Assembly (NCBI GenBank): GCA_003439945.1
Contig: QVRM01002189.1
Coordinates: 1,491,001 to 1,555,000, forward strand
Origin: Dermanyssus gallinae
Taxonomy: Eukaryota; Arthropoda; Arachnida; Mesostigmata; Dermanyssidae
Length of the DNA: 64,000 bases
Direction of reading: 5' to 3'
This document shows, in pieces, positions 32,773-43,272 of this stretch (positions are counted from its first letter, which is position 1; each line of letters begins with the position of its first letter). The notes under the pieces are model-generated. The model made no database searches, had not been told where the DNA came from, and saw only the letters and a list, made by a program, of their open reading frames with translations. Made by a program: the position numbers and the translations under genes.

Positions 32773-34040
32773 TAAGCTTCTGTAACTAAGACTTACCAGA
32801 CGGCGTTAAGGAGAAGCTTGTCTTTCGTGCAATTCTCCAGGCTTTCGACCTAAAAAAGAAAACAGTACTCTTTATTTTTTGGCGCATCTCAAGAGAGTCA
32901 AGCCTGTTACTTCAAGAAGTATCGCCAAAACAGATCGTTGCCTCTTGCTAGCAGTAAAAGGGCGATCATAGTACGCAGCTCGAAACGCTTGCTGTGGTAC
33001 AGGCTGTGACTAATTACCCTGTGTACCTCCACTCCCTCGACTCTGCAATAGTCGACAAGACGGCCTGCATGGCAAAAACTTTTGTGGCGCTATAAATTCA
33101 CGGTCGAAACATAATAGCGAGGCGGCAATGGCACATGCAGACTGTCTGCCTAGATTACCTACAAGTCAACCGGACGAATTCAACAAAGAAGAACCGGCAC
33201 GTTCATTGCACTCAATCAACTCGAAAAGAGCCTGCTCGTACAAACGGAGAACCTTGACATTGGAGACATCGTCAAACGGCTGCAGAGCAACAAAGAATAT
33301 ACGAAAGGCTAGTAATTCTTTATCAAAGTGAAGAACGAATGTCTGTATTATGAATGTGACGGTAGAGGCAGTTTTGTAGTACCTGGACCTATAAAAACAG
33401 ATTTGTTTGTAATATAAATTAAAGATAAAGTATTAAACACTGGTGTTAACAAAATCACACCGTAAGCACACAGTAAGGTGCATGACCTTGTAGGTCTCGA
33501 CTCAAGGAGATCTCGACTTGACTCTTAGTTAGAAGAAAGCAAACAAATTGGTTCTTTATTATGAAATAATACGTTCATCAACACCTGCGCCGGTGCCTAA
33601 AAAGCCTTTTTCACAAGTACACGTACATAAGACAAATAGTAAATTGAATTTGATTTCAGCTGGCGTACGTCCATTTGACGGAGTTCATGTTGATTTTCTT
33701 GCACCACTGCCAAGCTCGACCAAAAGGAAATATAATGTGATTGCTAGTTTCATTTTTGTTTCGACACATTCACGACATTTGCAGTTCTCTAAGCGGTTTA
33801 AGCCCCAACTGCCAAAGCGGCTATTGAATTCGTTTAAAATGTGGAAACGGATCACGGGCCTACAAAACAATTTATTTCGAATAGATGTACCGCCGTCGCA
33901 GCTCGCAACTTCCAGTTACTTATTATTTGAAAGCAAGCTCCTATTATCTCCCGAATGGCCAAGTTGAGCGTTTATTCAAAGAAGTCACCACTCTCAACAA
34001 GATATACGTTAAGCGCGTGCACCAGTAAGGGTGGCGCAAA
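32761..34040 (+). pseudogene. Ty3/gypsy pol remnant, RNase H and integrase part
   Basis: Continues the RT of 27020-27857. VKEKLVFRAILQAFDLKKK (connection to RNase H), TLAVVQAVTNYPVYLHSLDS (RNase H), MAHADCLPRLP (33128, the end block that precedes integrase). Then VKNECLYYECDGRGSFVVPG (integrase N-terminal region), PFDGVHVDFLAPLPSSTKRK (first catalytic Asp of the integrase core), ETDHGPTKQFISN (second Asp) and, near 33950, PNGQVERLFKEV (with the Glu). Frames change repeatedly and stops are present, so it is dead. LTRs could not be identified with certainty. Confidence 0.75.
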
Positions 34041-34373
34041 CTTAAACCTAAACACACAGCAGTTTATCGATAACCGTGCGCAGAGAACAGTCCACGAGAA
34101 CGAAACCTCAAGGGGCGTTTTCATCTAAACCCTTGCACAATAAAAATTCTTTGCTTACTAAAACGCGTTGACTACAACTACTAAAATGTCAAACGACACG
34201 CTTATATCGACATCAGGGGGTTATATTGTTGTCGCCAAACGCCCGCCAGTGGTTACTGGGCAAACAAAATACAAAGAACTATTTCTCATTTGTCAAGCGT
34301 TACCTTTCGATTACTTGCGCTATAGCCTCAATTGACGCACACCAAGTGTGTTCATCCACTGCTCACGCTTCTC

Positions 34374-34388
34374 AGTTAAAGTTGTACT
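34374..34388. repeat. 15-bp target-site duplication, left copy
   Basis: AGTTAAAGTTGTACT, repeated perfectly at 34595-34609, bounding the LINE A 3' UTR insertion. Confidence 0.85.
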
Positions 34389-34594
34389 TTTTTTATGGAG
34401 GAGGGTTAAATGCAGTTACTGCTACGAGTAGGAAAATTCAGTTTCCATCTCGAGCCCATTCAGTGTGGGACTCGACCCCAGCGGATGGATGTTACGCCGC
34501 TGAGACCCATACCCACTAAACGCACCTCCCCCCTTAAGCTTCACTCCCTGATGGCCCAGATCTCCATAGAACAGTGCTATGGGTCATCAGGAGA
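34389..34594 (-). mobile_element. 206-bp LINE A retrocopy (3' UTR only)
   Basis: Almost the same as the LINE A 3' UTR at 30728-30925: the T run, ATGGAGGAGG, TTAAATGCAGTTAC, the GTGGGACTCGACCCC and ACCCATACCCACTAAACGCA blocks, and ATCAGGAGA at the inner edge. The poly(A) is at the left (minus-strand element). Flanked by perfect 15-bp duplications. It contains only the 3' end of the LINE, an extreme 5' truncation. Confidence 0.85.
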
Positions 34595-34609
34595 AGTTAA
34601 AGTTGTACT
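34595..34609. repeat. 15-bp target-site duplication, right copy
   Basis: AGTTAAAGTTGTACT, identical to 34374-34388. Confidence 0.85.
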
Positions 34610-35767
34610 GCATAGGTAGAGTTGGAGATAATTTCATATTCGTAAAAGTGATTCCGTTAAAGCCACCACTAGTGATAGAAAATCTAGTAAAAATAGCGTT
34701 GCATTAGCATCCACGGAACCAGACAAACATTAAAAAAAAAACGTAGATGGTAAGTTTCAACATCTTCTGCTAAAAATATGTTGGCGACGTCGGGGTCGTC
34801 ACTAGAAAATATCTTGAAAAACCTATGTCTCTTGTTTATGTTGTTTATGTTGATTTATAAGATCTTGTATATCGACTACTTTTGAGAGCATAATGTGATG
34901 TGCATGCGGTAGTACGCTATAACCTCTTATGCAACTTTCATGGTCGAGTTAACGGTATCGCTCATCGGAGAGACAATGGAAGTGTAAAGGTGCACTCGAA
35001 GCATTTAGATGAACATTGAGAACTGAATTTGAAACCACCCTTAAAAAATCGAGTTTTCTGACATGTATGTATATAAGCAACTAAGACAGTCGGTCGTAAG
35101 ACACTGATGAGATTGCCACGAAGCTAAATACAACAAAATGAGCCAACAAAAGACTAGTCAAGAAACGAAGAGCATTGTGCTGTTAGTCTTAAATTAACTA
35201 ACAGAGTTAATTTAAAGATTGCTAAGTATTTCCTCAATCGCTTACTTGGCTCACTATTGTAATTGTAATTTTAACCTATGTAGACGACAACACATTGAAT
35301 AAACACAACAAATCGACCATTTGCCCACAGTTACGCTACGATTCCAAATCGGTTGGTTACCTGTAATAGAATTATGGCTGTATCGCCGGCCGCAAACTCA
35401 ACTAAATCAAGCGATACATCATTAAAGAAGATAATGCCATATTTCATTGGGCTTTTTGAACTTTTTGTAAACAACACAAAAACAATCAATACGGTCTGTT
35501 GCTTTTTATGACTCCAGCACGTTAACGCATCCGACCGAAATGCGTTAAAAACTCGTTAACAAGGAAGGGGTCGTCTTTCACCAGTACAACGTACGGCCTA
35601 ATGTGGGCCGTCATTTTCTTAACGAACTGAGCCAGAACGGCCTGACCTGGGAGTTTATTGACCCTACAGCTCAAGCATCATTAGCTTCTAAAATTAAAAA
35701 CATTTTTAAGGAGGTTGTTTTTAATTCTAGACCATCCTCCGTCCCCCACGGGCTTGGAACTTAACCT
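34610..35767. other. AT-rich sequence, nothing recognised
   Basis: No coding or RNA gene. A short inverted repeat, CTTAAATTAACT / AGTTAATTTAAA (35188-35217), could form a small hairpin. Confidence 0.4.
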
Positions 35768-35897
35768 GAGATATATCTTTAATGCACCGAGGGCCGGACA
35801 TGGTAAGATATCTAGGGTTTCCCCAACAGTCCTCGTGGCAGCATGACCGCTGACTTTCAGCGGTATGGTTTATCATCGATTCTCAATAAACACCGTG
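35768..35897 (-). repeat. Dispersed repeat R3, fullest copy
   Basis: On the minus strand it reads CACGGTGTTTATTGAGAATC, CGCTGAAAGTCAGCGGTCAT, CTGCCACGAGGACTGTTGGG, and CCCTCGGTGCATTAAAGATA. It matches 19655-19795 and, in part, 17800-17885. Function unknown; SINE-like dispersion. Confidence 0.6.
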
Positions 35898-36389
35898 TAA
35901 AATCGCATAAGGCTGTACCATCTGCAGAGACCATAGCAGGCTGGCGTTGCTGTGTATGTAGTGCGTCTACAGCTGTTTTCAGCATAGATCGGTTTATATA
36001 GCACTTATGCCTTTATAGCCTCAGCGTGGACACTGAACCCACGGTTATGTTATGTTTCTGTTCTAGCGAATGGTGTCGCTCAAGTGTAAAGTGGCTGATC
36101 TCAAGTGAAATCAATCCCAATGAATACGACTGACAGTCGGGAGGATGCTGTCGCGCAGTCCCCACCGAAAAGTCAGCGCTAGTACTGAGTGACAGTCTTA
36201 CTTTAGCCGTTCGGTCCGGCGCTAGGCGAACTTTTTCCTAATAGGACTCCGCTTTCCGCACGCTCGTCCACGAAATGAAATATCGACAGCATAGTGGCCG
36301 ATGCGGAGAAGCACATCAACACTCTTTTTTTGAAAGCGAGACATCACGAATATATGGAGTTCAAGAAAGACAAGTTGGTGACAGCAATG

Positions 36390-37510
36390 AAAGCATTGGA
36401 CTTGTAGTGGCCTACGTAAAGCCTGCTGAAATAGAATCAACTTCGTGCTTGTTGAAAAATTAGTGGGCAGTATTTAAGCGACGCTTCCATCTTCTGCTTC
36501 TTTAATCGTCGCGGGAGACTTCAACGCTCGTCCCGATCGTCCGACTTTATGTCGTACATCGTCCCCCGATACGCTAGCCGACTATAGATGCTGGATAGTT
36601 TGTTTTGAGTTTTTCATAGCCACTCAGGGAGCTTGGATATTGATGTGTTTGCGGTCAATGTAAGCAGAGACAAAGTAGGATACCTAGGAGAGAGAAATTC
36701 TTTGAGGAAAGGTAGTCTCCTGCAAGCGCCCGTCCCCATTGCGTTTGAAATCAATGTACCGGACGACCCAACACGAGGTCCCAGAAAATTGCCACTGTCA
36801 CGAAAACTGGACAGTCTAGCTCTGGTGGAGCGTTCTCATGAGGTTTTCCCTATCCCCGATACCCTCGACGTGGAACAGTGCGCTGACCTCCTTATAGAGA
36901 TCATTCAATCCTCGGTTTGCCGGCCCAGCACAAAAAAGCATTGTCCGTGGTTCAATTGCAATTGTACTATTGCCCTTTGTCTCTTGGCGCAACTGCGGCC
37001 AGACGCCTAGCTGCCGTCTTCCAAACGGTCTGTCGGATGTCATACACCCCGCAGAAGACAAAGTACCTTGAGCAACAAGAGCCCGTATTCCTATCAGACG
37101 CGGAGCAAGCGTCATGCAAATGGCTTACCCGCGGTGGACAGACATCATCCCCTATTAGCTTGTCCCACTCGTCAAGGATTTCACCATAAGAGGAGTTCTG
37201 CAAGCTCTGAAGAGGCAGTGTGTGCTCTAATAGGACCCCTGGACCGGACGGTATTCGGAACAAACAGCTTCTGTTCGCTCCATGCTGGACAACCATATTC
37301 AACGATTGCTTTAACATGGGGTTTCACCCTTCTCAGCGGGGAAATGCTACGCTACTGCTGATCCCGAACAGCAAAGGCAATCCAACTCATCCGTCGGCCT
37401 GGCAGGGCATTGCTAAAAAAACGTAAGCTGTTGTCTTATTTGATAACGAAAAGGTTAACACACTTTCTGGAGGGACCTCATCCCTGACGAACAACATGGA
37501 TTTCAAGGGT
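36390..37510 (+). pseudogene. LINE M: APE endonuclease and N-terminal RT remnant
   Basis: LIVAGDFNARPD (about 36505) is the APE-endonuclease signature of LINEs. Downstream CPWFNCNC (about 36950), then RTPGPDGIRNKQL (37223, the KAPGPDGI block at the start of LINE RT), LLLIPNSKGNPTHPSAWQGI, then in shifted frames KLLSYLITKRLTHFLE and IPDEQHGFQG. The order is correct for a CR1/Jockey/I-type LINE. The frame changes at least four times and the catalytic RT box was not found, so the element is truncated and dead. It is not the same family as LINEs A-L. Confidence 0.65.
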
Positions 37511-39893
37511 CGCCCTTTACTTATTTTTTTATATTTATACTTTTACGCCCTTTACCATGCACTATACATTAATTCAAGTTACCTTAACAGCAAATTACGT
37601 CAAATGCTTTCAAAAAAAAAAGAAAAAAAATTTATGTATATATATATATATTTTTTTTTACGGGGGCCTAAGAACAAAAATGTTTAATGCACACCCTTTG
37701 GTCAGGGTAGTGTGGTCTTTTAATATACATTTCCGGGATACTTGTGGTATGACTTTAGTGCATATAAATGTATATCTGAAGATAGTGTAGCTCCACTGCT
37801 AACATATATTTGTCAGGTATGGCATCTATTAAAAGCAAGAGATATTTTCAGTCTAGAAAAAATATGATAACGATTTCTAGTATATGTCAGATGAAGGTCG
37901 TAGCAATTATTTCAATATACCTAAAATAACTAAATCCAATAATCAAGTAAATGTTATAATTATTGTCTGATCTGATGGCACTCAATTCAAGAAAGATTTT
38001 GTATTAAAAATAAAATACTAAACCTGCTAACAGCGCATAATGAAATTGCTTTATTGCTATAAACAGAGGCTTGTGGCTAGTGCCATAAACGCGTAAAATA
38101 TGACAAATGAGCCTAACATGTACCGCACATATTCATAGCACCTTGATTGGCAATAAAGATGTTCTCATCAAAAGTTTATTAACACATATATAAATGCTCT
38201 TAAACTCTTTTAGCGCCATGCAATAAAAGACATGTCCAATTTCGTTCCCGTACGTCGTTATGTGCTTGCAATAGTGTTGTGGTCCTAGTATGAACCAACA
38301 TGACGAAAACTGCTCTAAATACTAGTTAAGGAAATATTACGCCAGTCATACAAATATATATACTAAGCGGCTTGTCTGTACTATAATAGCCAGTAGTATT
38401 AGGAGTTACAGTTGTCTCTTTTTACCCGTTGGTAAACTCTACAGAGTCATGAATGTATGATTTAATTTATTTGGTTCAAATTCAACTCTCAGGTGACGCG
38501 TGTTTGGCTATTGCTCGTTAGCAGCCAAATAAAAACTAGCCTGACCACACGGTGCCAAACCGTACACTGTCACAATGTATCAACACAGTGTCTGGTTGTC
38601 GTGTGTGTATATATGTAGCAGCACTAAATAATATATTGTATAGCTAGTAGATTGCTCTACAGGGCGGATAGTATACGTATAACGAATACCAGCGCCGCCC
38701 CCCTATGATCTAGTGAGATATAGGTAGCACACAATATATTAATATTACCAGTGCACAGTGATCATGGGATGTATGTAACAAGCAACGATCAGTACAGGCC
38801 ACCCTTGTTACTACACGCAAGCCGGTTACTCGTTCGCAGCTGTTAACCTATGGCCGGTTCACAACACAGAGCGCTACATACATATATAAATATATATATG
38901 TATGTATTATAAGCGCTACATACATATATAAATATATATATTTGTATTAACTAAACAACTATAGGGACTAATACAACTTCCTACAACGGGATCTCCGGAA
39001 GCCCTACGGCTGACGTTAGAGATCCTTCAGCAGCCGAAGCACAGTCGCGCTAATCTTCGATCGATATGCGCTGCAACAGGTATTCGCTAGCGCGGGGGTC
39101 CCCAATATATGTAGTATGAAATTATGTCCTGTCAACTTCATGGGACGAGAGACTCGATCGATGTCTTTGAAAGTAGCCAACCTTTCATACTTCCAAGCAA
39201 GAAACAATACACAGGCCGTCTCTAAATTCCCGCGAAGACAGCCCCTTCCCCCCACCCGTCTTGTATCCGTCACTAATGGCTTTCTAATTCCTCTTGCAAT
39301 TTCCTGCGAACAAGGCAGAAAGTTCCTTCCTGATTAGCCGCAGGAGAGGCGCTGCGCCTAATCACAGAGCCAGCGATGGACGGCTCCATTGTAGATACTA
39401 ATTGCTTTAAGCCCGATCTTTTTTAATAAGGTTTTTCAGATAAGACCTCTCGCACTCTGTCGTTGTCGTCCCCGGTGTCGGGCTCGCTCGTCGAACGCTT
39501 CGGCCCGGAGCGCTACGTTCGTTTGCAAATATCCACCAATACTACAAAATAATTCGAAAGCTATATTTCAAAACATATTTACTCTGAGTTCGATTGCTAA
39601 ATGATACAGGTGCTTTATGTATATATGGCTATATTTTATAAACTTGCACAGAAAGCTATTATTGATCATATTTATTCACTCATGTTTAGTAGTATCTCAA
39701 CGACATATAACAGATAGAATATATACGTAAATCCCTATGGTTCTATCCAATCCGCGTTTCTCATTGCGCCGGTGTTAAAAAAGTGTCGCGAGTAGGTAAA
39801 AGAGTCGGTTGCGCGTTGACGTGTGAAGTCCCAGAGCCCGTTTAAAAAAAGCTGTTTTTACTTGATTCAGATGATCCAGGTTTCTCACGTTAG
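37511..39893. other. AT-rich intergenic region
   Basis: No gene recognised. Holds A-rich and T-rich runs near 37608-37665 and a tandem duplication of about 38 bases (GCGCTACATACATATATAAA..., about 38871 and 38909). A GC-richer patch lies at 39000-39520 without recognisable coding content. Confidence 0.45.
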
Positions 39894-40066
39894 TCGCACC
39901 CAGTGGCGTGGTGCATTCCGCCTGCGCCTCGCGACCGGAGAAGACACCAGATAGGTGCGCGCGTTCGAGCCCCACCGTTGCACATTTGTATTTATGGGGG
40001 TCCGTCTATGAAGCAATGTGAAAAACAGTTCCGTGGACGTTAAATTTTGTGTGAGGGTCAGCCCGA
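39894..40066 (+). mobile_element. SINE-1, copy 3
   Basis: A box region AGTGGCGTGGTGC, B box CGTTCGAGCCCC (about 39962), then the tail TTTATGGGGGTCCGTCTATG, GAAGCAATG, TGGACGTTAAAT and GTCAGCCCG, nearly identical to 16529-16700. Confidence 0.8.
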
Positions 40067-40208
40067 AAACTTTACTTACGGTGCGCCCATAATAAGTCAA
40101 TTCCGTAAGTGGCGACGGGAATGACATCGACACCATGTCTGGACGTAGGGCTGACGTAGTTTTTCGTTACGTTCACTGGGTGACAATTGTTTACATCCTA
40201 TTATGAGT

Positions 40209-40211
<3 letters not shown>

Positions 40212-40249
<38 letters not shown>

Positions 40250-40252
40250 TAT
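40212..40252. repeat. (TA)n microsatellite
   Basis: TA run with one A doubling near its right end. Confidence 0.95.
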
Positions 40253-40535
40253 GCCTGCCAAAGCAACTAGCCCCAAAAATGGATGGCGCTATAGCATTGT
40301 ACTTATACTCAACCTCTGATGTGCAGCATCGGTACACTCAGAGAGTAGGAAGGTAATGTGATAGCGTCGAAGGATTTTGCTGTAAAGTAATCTGGAGCTT
40401 GTCACATGTGCAGATCTTGGTGGTAGTAGCAAGTACTCAATTGAAAACCTTGTGCACTGAAGTTGGGGATGGGTTCCATGTGAACAGTAGTTGATCGTGG
40501 GTCAGTCGGTCCTAAGCTTATGATGAAACATGTGA

Positions 40536-40745
<210 letters not shown>

Positions 40746-40816
40746 GATTTATTTACGTGTATTAAGATATACATTTGTGATGTAAGAACATGTGCACAGC
40801 CCGCTCGGGGCTTAAC

Positions 40817-43272
40817 TCAAGGCGTTAGGTCCAGGCTTGGGCTGGTCCACCTAGCCAGGGTGCCTCTCACCGAAGCGGCATTGCCTCTCTGAACATCCAA
40901 TGACAGACGTTGCAGTAAATATTCGCCCGTCCTCTTGTCTCCTGTAGCCAGCACCAATCTTCTCCCGACATCGTTGAGCAGTTTCTTCGTGAGCAGCCCA
41001 GGCCCCCCCAATGTCTCGAACGCAAGGGGTGAGAACAAGTGTGGGTAAGCAATACTTGAATACTTTCTGCACTTGGCTGCTTCCGCTAGGGCTACCGCGT
41101 GTCCAAGGCGGGATGCGCCCGTACCGACCATTGAAGGGGCTAAAGAGTCGGTTACGGTCGCATCCCACACCAGCATTTGGCCCCGCTCAAAGGGAGTCAG
41201 GGTAATTCCATCAGGTCTCCCTCCATCGTCTCTGACTAAGCCGGGAGGCTCTAAAATGCATGGGTAGCTCGCCTACCGTAGCCCTCTGCTAAATGTTTCA
41301 TTCAAGGCTCAGTGGCCTGCAATTCTGCCTGAACTCTGCGTACAGGAAAGTCCATGGTGACCTAGGGAGTCGACCTCATCACCGCACCTGCACTGGTGTG
41401 GGGAGACTAGGTCTACTCCTAACCTCAACCCGACTAGTATTCGTGTAGACTCGTCATCCAGGGGGGTACCAAGTTGAGGGCTCGGGAGGGCGTGCAGCCA
41501 TGCACCTGCACCGGGCGAGGAAACTGCCTGTAACCTCGCTTTGCTAGTGGCCGTAGTTGTTCGGTCCCACAGGCCGCTCCATTGGTCGTCGTTTGCCAGT
41601 TCTGACCACGAGCGCTGAAGAGAAGGAGTCTCCGGTAAAGACCCACAGAATGCATTAGCGTCATCCTGAATCTTTTCAAGCGTGAAGTGAAAGCTTGCAA
41701 TCGCTTGGGGGTCCAGGATAGACTCAGCGCCACTAGTGGCCGAATGTAAGGAGGCGATGTGTGCTGCGACTGAAAGAGAAACTGCTTCAGGCAGGCCCAG
41801 TCCACCTCTGGCTACCGGTAAGAAGGCCTGAACTAGGGAATCGTCTCGCAACCGCAGGTTGAGTATAGATTCCAACGCGAAACCCATCTTCAAGTTAATT
41901 TCCTCTAACTGGGCCGAGAAGGCTGAACTGTTGGTTCCCCTGAACAGGTAGTTCAACCTCGACGCGGAGAAGCATGAACGCAGGAGGTACAACCCCCGGT
42001 GAGCGCCTAGCTGGGGAAGACGATTAAAGCCAATTTCAAGTTTGTCCCTCCCGCGTTCGATTGTCGGTCCAAGGTGGCGAGCGAACAGGAGTACGCCAAG
42101 AAGATCCAAGTCGTCGCCTGTTACGCGGCGACCTGGAAGTAGATTCTGTATAGCGGATATGTCAGCTGTACTTGAGCCGGTTATGTGAACTTCACACTTG
42201 ACGGGGTTCAGGTCCAAACCGCTGCATGTGGTTAAATTAAGTATCTTCTTTAAGTCTTCACAGACCGTACTTTAGTGCAAACAGCCTCGCTCCGAAGATA
42301 AGAGGACACCACCTTGGATGCGGAGCTCCCCATCGCAGTAGATCGATCACCTTTGCTGGGGCCTTGCTAAGTGCGTCGGATGAGCAGCCGAGAGTCGGTG
42401 AGGGAAGGTCCTGTAGCAGTCGAGGTCTGATGAAATCCAGACCGGCGCTCGAGCTCTTTGAAAATGATCCCATCGTAACGCGAATATTCTCGACCGAGGT
42501 AGAAGACGGTAAAAGTTGCGAAGGGGGAGGAGACGGCCAACACAAGTCCGGCTGCGCGGGGGTGTTTTTTCCGTAGCGACGCTGCGGCGGCTGGTTCATC
42601 GACCATAACGTCGTCAGACAGAAGAAGGCAGTCTGCCCCTGACACGTCTCCGTCCGACAGTTTGGCCAACACGGCCCGCGTGATCGAATGATTTCGCTCA
42701 ACATTACCACCCGACTCGCCCGCGGTTTGCAGGAGAGCCAAATCTGTAAGCCGAGCACCGCGTCGAAACTCCACCAAGCTCTTCCTAATGACCACTGCCA
42801 GAGAGCGTGTATCTCTGCAGCCTGCCGGTAACCTTAGCACGACTGGGACGAAGGAGAATAGCCCAAGCCAGGCCGCGTCGTCGTTGTCCACGGCAACCTT
42901 TAACAACACCTCCGACAGTGCGTCAGTCACCGACTTCCTGACCACCTTGGGCAGGATGCGAACCAACTTCCCATTTTTTATGAAGGCCTGGATGCACTCC
43001 GTGAGGTCGGAATTGACTTCGTTCGGGGCCCCGTCATGATGGGGTATGGTGCTTTCGCCCCCATGTTTGACTGTGACATGTCTACGGAGGCCTCGCCTAG
43101 CAAAAGTCTGACCGCATTGGTGACATGTTACCTTGTTGGGCCCCAGGGGGTTCGGTGTAGTTGCAAGGATCTCTATAGGCGTGAAGCTCGGGCCGGCTCC
43201 TTCTGAAGAATCCGACAAAGCGACCGGTGTGGGTTCTGTCACCTTTCTGCCATTGTTATGATCGTCCGTCAT
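40817..43272 (-). pseudogene. LINE D ORF2: zinc finger and restriction-like endonuclease, RT core deleted
   Basis: Start at 43272 overlaps the ORF1 stop as TAATG. C2H2 finger C50, C53, H65, H70 (TCHQCGQTFARRGLRRHVTV). The frame continues through ILPKVVRKSVTDALSEVLLK to LRWGAPHP and LFALK (about 42280). It then jumps to GLDLNPVKCEVHITG (42217). In LINE C about 150 residues with LDFRNAFN and YLDD lie between these blocks, so the catalytic RT core is deleted here. The C-terminal part is well kept: CRCGDEVDSLGHHGLSC (CCHC), GRPDGITLTPFERG, MLVWDATVTD, AEAAKCRKYSS (endonuclease) and LSLDVQRGNAASVRGTL. Stops and shifts near 42700-42370 and 41300. It cannot reverse transcribe. Confidence 0.85.

Noticed and set aside
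42788..43039. Plus-strand frame opposite LINE D ORF2
   Set aside because: Shadow of the recognised minus-strand coding sequence.
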